A DNA stretch of 50,339 nucleotides, taken from JBBPYA01 sp038200385. Its GTDB lineage: Bacteria; Actinomycetota; Actinomycetes; Mycobacteriales; Geodermatophilaceae. The notes below the pieces were generated by a model. That model made no database searches and was not told the origin of the DNA. It saw only the letters and a program-made list of their open reading frames with translations. The stretch spans positions 1 to 50,339 of the forward strand of contig JBBPYA010000120.1 of NCBI GenBank assembly GCA_038200385.1, written 5' to 3'. Of the stretch, positions 33,229 through 41,092 are shown piece by piece. Each line of letters opens with the position of its first letter. Position 1 is the first letter of the stretch. Position numbers and translations under genes: made by a program.

Positions 33229-34473
33229 GTGCCCACCGACCGGTTCGATGTCGTGGTGGTCGGCGCCGGCCTCGCCGGCCTGATCGCGGCCCGGACACTG
33301 TGCCGCGCCGGCCTGGACGTCGCCGTCTTCGAGGCCGCCGACCGCGTCGGCGGACGAGTTGCCACCGATGTGGTGGACGGGTTCCGGTTGGACCGCGGCT
33401 TCCAGGTGCTCAACACCGACTACCCGCGGGTCCGCCGGGAGGTTGACGTCGAGGCACTGCGGATCCAGGCGCTCACCCCGGGAGCGCTGGTCCACCTCGA
33501 CGGCACGCTGCACCCGCTGGCCGATCCGCGACGCGAGCCTTTCGAGGCCGTCGACACCCTAGGCGCACCGATCGGATCGTTCCCGGACAAGCTGCGGCTG
33601 GCCGCGATGGTGGCGGCGGCCGCGGTCCTGCCGGTGTCCCGGCTGCTGGAGCGCCCCGAGGCGACGGCGTACGAGTCGATGCGCTCCTGGGGTCTGTCCG
33701 ACCGGATCATCGATCGGTTCGTCCGGCCGTTCCTGTCCGGCGTCCTGCTCGAGCAGGAACTGGTGACGTCGAGCCGGTTCGTGGACATGGTTTGGCGCTC
33801 GTTCGCCCGCGGCACGATCGGCGTTCCGGCGTACGGGATGGGCGAGCTGCCGCGGCAGCTCGCGGCGACGCTCCCCGACGGATGCCTCCGGTTGGGTACG
33901 GCGGTACGGGCGGTGCGCCCCGGGCAGGTCGACACCGCGGCCGGGACGGTGACGTGTGGGGCCGTTGTCGTCGCGGCGGACCCCGTCGGCGCAGCAGCGC
34001 TGCTCCCCCAGTTGGGATCCGAGCCGTCGATGCGCGCGGTGACGACCTACTACCACGCGGCCGCCGAGCCCCCGCTCCGGGCGCCGACGCTGGTTCTCGA
34101 CGGTGAGCGCCAGGGCCCGCTCTGCAACTCGATCGTCCTGACGAACGCGGCCCCGTCCTACAGCAGCGACGGGCGCGCGCTGATCAGCAGTTCCTCGCTC
34201 GGCGCCGAACCGGCCAGTGACAACGACGTACGCCGCCACCTCAGCGTGCTGTACGGGCGGTCGGCCGCGGACTGGGAGCAGATCGCTGTGGTACCGGTGC
34301 CGCGGGCGCTCCCGGTCGCGGAACCACCGTTGGGCAACCTGCGCAAGCCTGTCGACATGGGCGACGGGCTGTTCGTCGCTGGCGACCACCGGGACACGCC
34401 GTCCACCCAGGGCGCGATGGCCAGCGGCGCCCGCGCCGCACAGGCTGTCCTCCGCACGCACGGCATCGCCTGA
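33229..34473 (+). CDS. FAD-dependent amine-oxidase-type oxidoreductase
   Basis: This 414-residue flavoprotein has an N-terminal dinucleotide motif VVVVGAGLAGLIAARTL (about 8-24) followed by VFEAADRVGGRVAT, the classic amine-oxidase/phytoene-desaturase start. The C-terminal FAD contact is GLFVAGDHRDTPSTQGAMASG. Similar proteins are annotated as protoporphyrinogen-oxidase-like or amine oxidases, and the substrate cannot be read here. The start is GTG with TACGCT six bases upstream. Confidence 0.85.
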   Translation: MPTDRFDVVVVGAGLAGLIAARTLCRAGLDVAVFEAADRVGGRVATDVVDGFRLDRGFQVLNTDYPRVRREVDVEALRIQALTPGALVHLDGTLHPLADPRREPFEAVDTLGAPIGSFPDKLRLAAMVAAAAVLPVSRLLERPEATAYESMRSWGLSDRIIDRFVRPFLSGVLLEQELVTSSRFVDMVWRSFARGTIGVPAYGMGELPRQLAATLPDGCLRLGTAVRAVRPGQVDTAAGTVTCGAVVVAADPVGAAALLPQLGSEPSMRAVTTYYHAAAEPPLRAPTLVLDGERQGPLCNSIVLTNAAPSYSSDGRALISSSSLGAEPASDNDVRRHLSVLYGRSAADWEQIAVVPVPRALPVAEPPLGNLRKPVDMGDGLFVAGDHRDTPSTQGAMASGARAAQAVLRTHGIA

Positions 34474-34521
34474 CGTTCGGTCATCCCGCGGCTGGCGCCC
34501 GTCGGTAGCGGAGAGCTGAGG

Positions 34522-35128
34522 TCACCACCGCACCGGTGGGTGTCGGTGGTTGCGTTGGGGGGTGCCGGTGGGGTCGAGCCAGACCGATGCGGTGAATTCA
34601 GGGATGCCGTCTGGGGCGTAGCTGATGGTCCAGCCATCGCGGTGGACGACGGTGTGGTGGTGCCCGCACAGCAGGACGCCGTTGCCCAGGCAGGTGAGTC
34701 CGCCGTGGTGCCAGTCCAGGACGTGGTGGGCGTCGCACCATTCGGGGGGGCGGTCGCAGCTGGGGAAGGCGCAGCCGCGGTCGCGGCGGGCCGCCCCCGG
34801 ACCCACCACGTCCCCGCCTGGTCGGGGGTGATCGTCAGGGCCCGCAGCGTGGTGTCCCGGCGTTCCGCGGCGTCCCACGCCGCCCCCTCCAGTGCCTCCC
34901 GACCTCCGGGGCGGCCGCGACCCGCACCGCGTCCCTGGCCGCCCGCGGCGGGCAGTTCAGCTCGGCCCGCACCCACGCCGCCGGCGTCGGCGCCACATCC
35001 CCCAAACCCCAACGCGCCCGCGTCCCGCACCGCGACCAACGTCGCGGCCAGCCGACCGATCGCGGCCGTGATCGGATGCTGCGCGATACCCGCGTCGCCA
35101 CCCGCCCGCTGCCGTCGATCCCGTCCAT
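34522..35128 (-). pseudogene. DUF222/HNH endonuclease gene, eroded
   Basis: The gene starts at ATG 35128 with MDGIDGSGRVATR, behind a TAGCGT box. Conserved DUF222 pieces then appear in changing frames: AIGRLAATLVAVRDAGALGFG, PTPAAWVRAELNCPPRAARDAV, APEVG, and RDTTLRALTITPDQAGTWWVRG. The C-terminal HNH domain is intact in one frame: GCAFPSCDRPPEWCDAHHVLDWHHGG, LLCGHHH, and a normal stop after HPPVRW. The total is about 200 codons instead of the 400-500 usual for the family. DUF222-HNH genes are often repetitive and mobile in actinobacteria. Confidence 0.78.
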
Positions 35129-35372
35129 ACCCCACACGCTAGACACTGGGTACGACACTTTCCGGGGCCCAGAACCCGTTGCGCCGCAACAACTTTACGT
35201 CAGGTTACCGCACACACGGTACGGTCGGCCAGTCCGCCCGGCGACTGCACCGCCCGGACAACGACACCGCCCGCGGACGCGCCCGGATACCGACCCCGCC
35301 CGACTGTCGCACCGCCCGGGTACGGCCTCCGACCCAGCCCGGCGATCGCGTCGGCTCGAACACCAGCCCCGG
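35129..35372. other. non-coding gap between two eroded genes
   Basis: This 244-bp stretch lies between the DUF222 and MMPL remnants. It carries the TAGCGT box of the DUF222 remnant (35136-35141) and several imperfect copies of CACCGCCCG between 35246 and 35330. No gene is recognised. Confidence 0.4.
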
Positions 35373-36166
35373 TCAGGTCGCCGAGTGCCGACCGTAGGTC
35401 TCCGCGTCCTCGCGTCGGGCCAGCGCGCTCGGCCACCAAACCCACCGACCGATCTCCAGGGTCAGCGCCGGGACGAGCAGCGACCGGACGGACCATCGAC
35501 AGCGGCGCCACGGTGGCGACGCCGTCCACTCCCTGAGCCACCGCGACGAGCTGATCGACGGTGTCGGCGGCGCCGATGATGACCGCGGGGCTGCCAGCGC
35601 CAGCATCGAAGTGCCGGGCGAGGACGTCCTGGCCGGCGACGGAGTCGGTCTCGGTCAGGAACGCGTCGGTCTGCGCTATCCCGGAGGCGTGCAGCTGGGT
35701 GGTGAACGCAGCAGCGACGAGCAGGATCAGCAGCGAGCTGGCGATCCCGATAGCGGCCACCGGGCCGAGCCCCCGGTTGCTGTTGAGCTGGCTGACGGCA
35801 GGCACAGCACCCCGATGATGACCCTGGCACCCGAGGCCAGGATCGGGACCGCCGAGGCCCGCGGCGCGATGCGGACGGCATCGAAACGGTTCTCGTGCCG
35901 GCGCAGCTCTTCCCGGCAACGGGCGATGAGCAGCAGCGCGTAGTCCCTTGCGGCGCCGAAGACCAGCACCAGGATGACGACGACGACACCGGCGGCCACC
36001 GCGATCAGCAGCCCGTCGATGCTCCCGAACGCCTGGACGAAGTCGCCGAGGATGCCGGCGGGTCCCATCACGTAGGCCGGCGGCTAAAGGACCCGAACGG
36101 ACCGCCGATCGCCAGCCACACTACGACGAGCAGCGCCGGCAGCAGCCAACGGCGGGAGGACCGCAT
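35373..36166 (-). pseudogene. MMPL-family membrane transporter, eroded
   Basis: The start at ATG 36166 gives MRSSRRWLLPALLVVVWLAIGGPFGSF, the first helix of an MMPL transporter. A frame change then follows to GPAGILGDFVQAFGSIDG, GAARDYALLLIARCREELRRHENRFDA and VPILASGARVIIGVL. Another gives SQLNSNRGLGPVAAIGIASSLL with TDAFLTETDSVAGQDVLARHFDAG. The end is VRSLLVPALTLEIGRWVWWPSALARREDAE and a stop. These islands come from across a protein normally of about 700 residues; at least four internal segments are missing. It is divergent from lipB. Confidence 0.78.
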
Positions 36167-36194
36167 CGGTGAGTGACCCCCCTTTTGCCCGGCG

Positions 36195-36207
36195 TAGGGT
36201 TCAGTTC
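36195..36207 (+). promoter_or_regulatory. lipB -10 box, leaderless arrangement
   Basis: TAGGGT (36195-36200) is followed by seven bases and the GTG of lipB at 36208. This decides the start against an in-frame GTG at 36169, which would overlap the promoter. Confidence 0.55.
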
Positions 36208-36879
36208 GTGCCCGATCTGGTCTTCGTCCGAGCCGGCACGGTCCCCTACGACGAGGCGTGGGCCGAGCAGCGTCGCCTGCACGACGACCGGGTAGCCGGC
36301 AAGGTCCCGGACACCGTGTTGTTGCTGGAGCACCCGCCCGTCTACACCGCGGGCAAGCGGACCACCCGTGCCGAGCGGCCGGTGGACGGCACCGCCGTCG
36401 TCGACGTGGACCGGGGCGGTCGGATCACCTGGCACGGTCCCGGCCAGCTGACCGGGTACCCGATCGTGGCACTGCCGGACCCGCTGGACGTCGTCGGTCA
36501 CGTACGCCGACTGGAGCGCGCGCTGATCGCCGCCTGTGCCGAGTTCGACGTCCACACGGTCGCCGTCCCGGGCCGCAGCGGGGTCTGGATCCCCGCGGAC
36601 AGCCGCGGCCCGGACCGCAAGGTCGCTGCGATCGGCATCCGGGTGGCCCGCGCGGTCAGCATGCACGGCTTCGGGCTGAACTGCGACCCCGACCTGAGCT
36701 GGTTCGACCGGATCGTGCCGTGCGGCATCACCGACGCCTCGGTCACGTCGCTGAGCCGGGAACTGGGGCGGCAGGTCGGCGTACCCGACGTGCTGGACGT
36801 CGTCGAACGCCACCTCACCGCAACGCTCGGGCAACCGGCCGCCGATGCAAGCCTCGCCCCTGCCGGAGCACCAGCATGA
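36208..36879 (+). CDS. lipB: octanoyl-[acyl-carrier-protein] transferase
   Basis: LipB moves an octanoyl group from acyl carrier protein to lipoyl domains, the first step of lipoate synthesis. The 223-residue protein has LLLEHPPVYTAGKRT, GGRITWHGPGQLTGYPI and the catalytic Lys in DRKVAAIGIRVARAVSMHG, followed by the catalytic Cys in VPCGITDASVTS. GTG 36208 fits both the promoter and the family's N-terminus (PDLVFVRAG). The stop overlaps the start of the DUF2237 gene (ATGA). SucB and GcvH are likely targets. Confidence 0.95.
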   Translation: MPDLVFVRAGTVPYDEAWAEQRRLHDDRVAGKVPDTVLLLEHPPVYTAGKRTTRAERPVDGTAVVDVDRGGRITWHGPGQLTGYPIVALPDPLDVVGHVRRLERALIAACAEFDVHTVAVPGRSGVWIPADSRGPDRKVAAIGIRVARAVSMHGFGLNCDPDLSWFDRIVPCGITDASVTSLSRELGRQVGVPDVLDVVERHLTATLGQPAADASLAPAGAPA

Positions 36880-37268
36880 TCCCCGGGCGCAACGTACTCG
36901 GCGGCGACCTGGAGCCGTGCGGGGACGATCCGGTGACCGGCTTCTACCGCGACGGTTGCTGCAACACCGGACCCGACGACGTCGGCAGCCACACCGTGTG
37001 CGCCGTGGTCACCGCGGAGTTCCTGGAGCACCAGCGCAGCGTGGGTAACGACCTGTCCACCCCGATGCCGCAGTACGGGTTCGCCGGACTGCGGCCGGGC
37101 GACCGCTGGTGCGTGTGCGCCGCCCGGTGGCAGCAGGCCTACGACGACGGTGCCGCGGCGCCCGTCGTGTTGGCCGCGACCCACGAGCGGGCGCTGCAGG
37201 CGGTCGCGCTGGAGCGGCTGCGGGAGCACGCCGTCGACGTACCGGTGGATCCCGGTCAGCTCGGCTGA
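36876..37268 (+). CDS. DUF2237 family protein
   Basis: This 130-residue cytoplasmic protein begins MIPGRNVLGGDLEPCGDDP and contains the family's cysteine-rich GFYRDGCCNTG, HTVCAVVTAEFL and DRWCVCAARW segments. Most of the sequence is the DUF2237 domain. The function is unknown; the cysteines hint at metal binding or redox. It is coupled to lipB by a four-base overlap. Confidence 0.9.
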   Translation: MIPGRNVLGGDLEPCGDDPVTGFYRDGCCNTGPDDVGSHTVCAVVTAEFLEHQRSVGNDLSTPMPQYGFAGLRPGDRWCVCAARWQQAYDDGAAAPVVLAATHERALQAVALERLREHAVDVPVDPGQLG

Positions 37269-37286
37269 GCCCTACGCTGGGGGCCG

Positions 37287-37938
37287 GTGGCGGGCACCGC
37301 GGTCTACCTCGAGGTCGGTAAGAAGAAGGTCTTCGCGTGCGCGCTGGACTGGCCGGGCTGGGCGCGCGGGCAAGGACGAGCAGCGCGCGTTGGCAGACCT
37401 CGCCGACTACGCGACCCGGTACGCCGAGGTCGCGGCCACGGCCGGGCTGGATCTCCCGTCCCCGGCCGCATTCGACGTCGTCCACCGGCTCCCGGGGGAC
37501 GCCGGCACCGAGTTCGGCGTCCCCGGCGCCCGCTGTCCCTCCGACGGGGAGCCACTGGCGGCGATGGAGGCGGGTCGGCTGGCCGACCTCGTCGAAGCGT
37601 CCTGGACCGTCCTTGACCAGATCGCGGCCGTGACGCCGGAGGAGTTGCGCAAGGGCCCCCGCGGTGGCGGCCGCGACCGCGACCGGATGCTGGAGCACGT
37701 TGTCGGTGCCGAAGCGTCCTACGCCCGCAAACTCGGTGTGCGGCACAAGGTTCCGGCTTTCGACGACCACCGCGCCGTCGCCGCGCTGCGGACCGAACTG
37801 GCCGCGGCCATCCGCGGCTCCCACGACGGCGTCGACGCCGGGCCGAAGGGCTGGCCGCCGCGCTACGCCGCCCGCCGGATCGCCTGGCACGTCCTGGACC
37901 ATGCCTGGGAGATGCAGGACCGCACCGAGCCGTCCTGA
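37287..37938 (+). pseudogene. conserved DinB-like protein gene with a single frameshift
   Basis: GTG 37287 starts VAGTAVYLEVGKKKVFACALDWPGWARG, a clear conserved N-terminus. The frame then shifts near 37365-37373, and translation that fits the family resumes in another frame with KDEQRALADLADYATRYAEV. It runs to GPRGGGRDRDRMLEHVVGAE, AFDDHRAV and the end WPPRYAARRIAWHVLDHAWEMQDR. Removing one G from the GGG after GCGC restores the whole protein (about 216 residues). The single-base nature in a G run makes a sequencing error as likely as a real mutation. TACGCT lies eight bases before the GTG. Function unknown. Confidence 0.7.
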
Positions 37939-37959
37939 GGCCGGGTACCCGGAAGGGAC

Positions 37960-40812
37960 TCAGGTCAGGACGAAGTTGATCAGGCGACCGGGCACCGTGA
38001 TCACCTTGCGGACGCTGTGCCCATCCAGGTGCGCGGCGATCTTTTCGTCGGCGCGCGCGGCGGTCTCCATCCCCGCCGCGTCGGCGTCGGCGGGCACCAC
38101 GACGGTGGAGCGCACCTTGCCGTTGACCTGGACCGGGATCTCGACGGTGTCGTCGACCAGGTACGCCGCGTCGGCGACCGGGAACGCCTGCCAGGTCAGC
38201 GATTCCGGGTGGCCCAGCATCGACCACAGCTCCTCGGCCGCGTGCGGGGCCAGCGGGGCCAGCATCAGGACCAGCGATTCGGCCACCGCCACCGGGACAC
38301 CACCGTCGGCGTACGTCGTCGTCAGGTGGTTGGTCAGCTCGGTGATCTTTGCGATCGCGATGTTGAACCGCAGCGTCTGCATGCCGTCGCGGACCGCCGC
38401 GATGGTGCGGTGCAGCACGCGCATCGTGTCCACCGGCACCGGGGCGTCCGCTGTCCGCACCGCGTCGGTGTGCTCGTCGACGACGACCCGCCAGATCCGC
38501 TGCAGCAGCCGCATCGAGCCGACGACCGCCTTGGTCTCCCACGGCCGGGACTGGTCCATCGGCCCGGTGAACATCTCGTACAGCCGCAGGGTGTCCGCGC
38601 CGTACTCGGCGTACATCTCGTCCGGCGTCACGGAGTTCTTCAGGCTCTTGCCCATCTTCCCGAACTCGCGCCGCAGTTCCTGCTCTCCCAGGAAGTACCG
38701 GCCGTCGCGCTGCTCGACCTTGTCCGCGTCCACGTACCGGCCGCGCTCGTCCTTGTACGCGTACGCCTGGACGTACCCCTGGTTGAACAGCCGACGGAAC
38801 GGTTCCTCGCTGGAGACATGGCCCAGGTCGAACAGCACCTTGTGCCAGAACCTCACGTACAGCAGGTGCAGGACGGCGTGCTCCACGCCGCCGACGTACA
38901 GGTCGACACCGCCGGTGTCCCCCACGAAGCGGGGGCCCATCCAGTACCGCTCGACCTCCGGATCGACGAACACCGCGTCGTTGGTCGGGTCCAGGTAGCG
39001 CAGCTCGTACCAGCACGAGCCGGCCCACTGCGGCATGGTGTTCAGCTCGCGGCGGTACTCCTGCTCCCCCTCCCCCAGGTCCAGTCGCACGGGCACCCAG
39101 TCGCGGGCCCGCCCCAGGGGCGGTTCGGGTTCGGAGTTCTCGTCCTCCGACGTGGTCGGGGAGAAGTCCTCCATGTCCGGCAGTTCGACGGGCAGCAGGT
39201 CCTCGGGCAGCGGCTGGGGCAACCCGTCGTCGCCGTACACGATCGGGAACGGCTCGCCCCAGTACCGCTGCCGGCTGAACAGCCAGTCCCGCAGCTTGTA
39301 CGTGATCGACGGCACCCCGGCGCCGACGCCGGCCAGCCAGCCGATCATCGCCGCCTTGGCCGCCGCCACGCCCATCCCGTTCAGGTCCAGGGTGGCGTTG
39401 GCAGAGTTGATCGCCGGACCCTCGCCGGTGTACGCCGCCCCGTCGAAACCGGCCGAGGGCTGCACGGTACGCACGATCGGCAGGTCGAAGGCGACCGCGA
39501 AATCCCAGTCGCGCTGGTCCTGGCCCGGCACCGCCATGATGGCGCCCGTCCCGTAACCCATCAGGACGTAGTCGGCGATGAAGACCGGGATCCGGGTCCC
39601 GGTCGCGGGATTGACCGCGAAACTGCCGGCGAACACGCCGGTCTTGGTCTTGGCCTCCACCTGGCGTTCCAGCTCGCTGCGCTGCGCGGCCGCCCGCTGG
39701 TACGCCGTGATCGCCTCGGTGGGCGACGCCGCCCCCGCCGTCCAGGACTCGGGAACCCCGGCCGGCCACTGGGGCGGGGTCAGTGCCGCAATCAGCGGAT
39801 GTTCGGGGGCCAGCACCATGTACGTCGCGCCGAACAGGGTGTCCGGTCGGGTGGTGAACACCTCGATGCCGGGACCGGCCTCGGTGCCGAACGTGATCGT
39901 TGCGCCGGTGGAACGGCCGATCCAGTTGCGCTGCATCAGTTTGATCGAGTCCGACCAGTCCAGCCGGTCCAGGTCGGCCAGCAGCCGGTCGGCGAACGCG
40001 GTGATCCGCATCATCCACTGCTTCATCGGGCGCCGGTACACCGGGAAGTTGCCGCGATCGCTCCGCCCGTCGGCGGTGACCTCCTCGTTGGCCAGCACCG
40101 TGCCCAGCCCCGGACACCAGTTGACGGTGGCCTTGCTCAGGTACGCCAGCCGGTGGTTGTTGACCACCTCACGGCGCTGCGACGCTGACAGCTCGGCCCA
40201 CGGCAGCCCGAACGGATCGGTCCCCGGGCCTGGCTCGCGGCTGCCGGCGTCCAGCTCGGCGATCAGCTCCGCGATCGGCCGGCCGCGTTGCGCCGCGATG
40301 TCGAACCAGGAATTGAAGATCTGCAGGAAGATCCACTGCGTCCAGCGGTAGTAGCCGACGTCGGCGGTGGCCACCGACCGCCGCGGGTCGTGGCCCAGCC
40401 CCAGCCGCCGCAGCTGCCGCCGGTAGTTGTCGATGTTGGCAGCTGTGGTCAGCCTCGGATGCTGTCCGGTCTCGACGGCGTACTGCTCAGCGGGCAGCCC
40501 GAAGGCGTCGAAGCCCATGGCGTGCAACACATGGTGGCCGTTCATCCGCTGGAAGCGGGCGAACACGTCGGTCCCGATGAAGCCCAGCGGATGCCCGACG
40601 TGCAGCCCGGCGCCGGAGGGGTAGGGGAACATGTCGTTGATGTACAGCTTGGGTCGCCCGACCACCTCGTCGAAGCCCGCGGACAGCGCGCCGGTCGGGT
40701 TGGGGGTGTGGAACGTTCCCTCTGCGGCCCAGCGGTCCTGCCACGCCAGCTCGATCCGGCGGGCCGTCTCGGCGGTGTAGCGGTACGGCGGGGTGTCGCT
40801 CGGCTCGGTCAT
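37960..40812 (-). CDS. leuS: leucyl-tRNA synthetase
   Basis: LeuS charges tRNA-Leu with leucine. The 950-residue class I synthetase has the HIGH-equivalent HVGHPLG after PYPSGAGL (about residue 65), the CP1 editing domain with TRPDTLFGATYMVLAPEHP, and the KMSKS-equivalent KMGKS followed by LKNSVTP. ATG 40812 (MTEPSDTPPYRYTAETARRIE) has GGGAG upstream. The frame stays open upstream to 40935, but that stretch contains the attenuator and is not likely translated as LeuS. Expression is probably controlled by the leader described at 40843-40943. Confidence 0.97.
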   Translation of the reverse strand: MTEPSDTPPYRYTAETARRIELAWQDRWAAEGTFHTPNPTGALSAGFDEVVGRPKLYINDMFPYPSGAGLHVGHPLGFIGTDVFARFQRMNGHHVLHAMGFDAFGLPAEQYAVETGQHPRLTTAANIDNYRRQLRRLGLGHDPRRSVATADVGYYRWTQWIFLQIFNSWFDIAAQRGRPIAELIAELDAGSREPGPGTDPFGLPWAELSASQRREVVNNHRLAYLSKATVNWCPGLGTVLANEEVTADGRSDRGNFPVYRRPMKQWMMRITAFADRLLADLDRLDWSDSIKLMQRNWIGRSTGATITFGTEAGPGIEVFTTRPDTLFGATYMVLAPEHPLIAALTPPQWPAGVPESWTAGAASPTEAITAYQRAAAQRSELERQVEAKTKTGVFAGSFAVNPATGTRIPVFIADYVLMGYGTGAIMAVPGQDQRDWDFAVAFDLPIVRTVQPSAGFDGAAYTGEGPAINSANATLDLNGMGVAAAKAAMIGWLAGVGAGVPSITYKLRDWLFSRQRYWGEPFPIVYGDDGLPQPLPEDLLPVELPDMEDFSPTTSEDENSEPEPPLGRARDWVPVRLDLGEGEQEYRRELNTMPQWAGSCWYELRYLDPTNDAVFVDPEVERYWMGPRFVGDTGGVDLYVGGVEHAVLHLLYVRFWHKVLFDLGHVSSEEPFRRLFNQGYVQAYAYKDERGRYVDADKVEQRDGRYFLGEQELRREFGKMGKSLKNSVTPDEMYAEYGADTLRLYEMFTGPMDQSRPWETKAVVGSMRLLQRIWRVVVDEHTDAVRTADAPVPVDTMRVLHRTIAAVRDGMQTLRFNIAIAKITELTNHLTTTYADGGVPVAVAESLVLMLAPLAPHAAEELWSMLGHPESLTWQAFPVADAAYLVDDTVEIPVQVNGKVRSTVVVPADADAAGMETAARADEKIAAHLDGHSVRKVITVPGRLINFVLT

Positions 40813-40842
40813 CACGGTGCTCCCAGTAGCGATCCGGACATG

Positions 40843-40869
40843 AAAAGACCCCTCGGGCCACGAGGGGTC
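40843..40869 (-). terminator. leuS: attenuator hairpin ahead of leuS
   Basis: On the minus strand GACCCCUCG pairs perfectly with CGAGGGGUC around a UGGCC loop and is followed by UUUU. The 9-bp GC stem with a U-run lies 30 bases upstream of the leuS start codon and downstream of the leader peptide. It is therefore positioned to stop transcription before the gene. Confidence 0.8.
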
Positions 40870-40870
40870 G

Positions 40871-40900
40871 CCGTACCGGAAGGTGGCGTTACCGGCACGG
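40871..40900 (-). promoter_or_regulatory. leuS: upstream leader hairpin in the leuS attenuator
   Basis: CCGUGCCGG and CCGGUACGG form a 9-bp stem (one G-U pair) around UAACGCCACCUU. The UAA in the loop is the stop codon of the leader peptide, so a ribosome on the leader would melt this stem. Confidence 0.6.
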
Positions 40901-40930
40901 CCCACAAAGCAGGAGCCGACGCTGCGACAT
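40889..40930 (-). CDS. leuS leader peptide with three consecutive Leu codons
   Basis: ATG at 40930 opens a 13-codon frame, M-S-Q-R-R-L-L-L-C-G-P-C-R, ending in TAA. The leucines use CTC, CTG and CTT in a row. There is no Shine-Dalgarno, but TATAGT lies seven bases upstream, so the mRNA would begin at the ATG. A leucine-run peptide directly before a terminator and leucyl-tRNA synthetase is the standard plan of ribosome-mediated attenuation. Translation is predicted and not proven. Confidence 0.7.
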   Translation of the reverse strand: MSQRRLLLCGPCR

Positions 40931-40937
40931 GCCATGG

Positions 40938-40943
40938 ACTATA
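40938..40943 (-). promoter_or_regulatory. leuS: leuS -10 box
   Basis: TATAGT is a strong -10 match. Its distance to the leader ATG (seven bases) agrees with the leaderless arrangement seen at other genes here. No consensus -35 is visible. Confidence 0.65.
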
Positions 40944-40996
40944 GCCGGGATGCCAAGCCCGATTGCGGTATGACGTCGGTCGAAGCCCGACACCGC

Positions 40997-41038
40997 GGCG
41001 CCCTGCGTGGCGCCCTGCGTGGCGCCTGCGTGGTGCCC
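40997..41038. repeat. 12-bp tandem repeat between divergent leuS and membrane-protein genes
   Basis: GGCGCCCTGCGT occurs twice exactly, a third time lacking one C, and then as a partial GGTGCCC. The tract lies upstream of both divergent promoters. It could be an operator array or simply slippage-generated. Confidence 0.8.
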
Positions 41039-41092
41039 GGTCCGGCGACAGGGCAGGATGGGACAACACCCAGGCGGAGGAGAGGCGACGGC

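Noticed and set aside
40843..40935. T-box riboswitch upstream of leuS
   Set aside because: The minus-strand leader lacks the T-box core (AGGGUGGNACCGCG type) and a specifier stem is not seen. The leader peptide with three Leu codons explains the terminator better.
40813..40935. N-terminal extension of LeuS
   Set aside because: The frame is open, but it runs through a terminator hairpin, and GGGAG marks ATG 40812 as the start. The extra 41 residues do not resemble LeuS.
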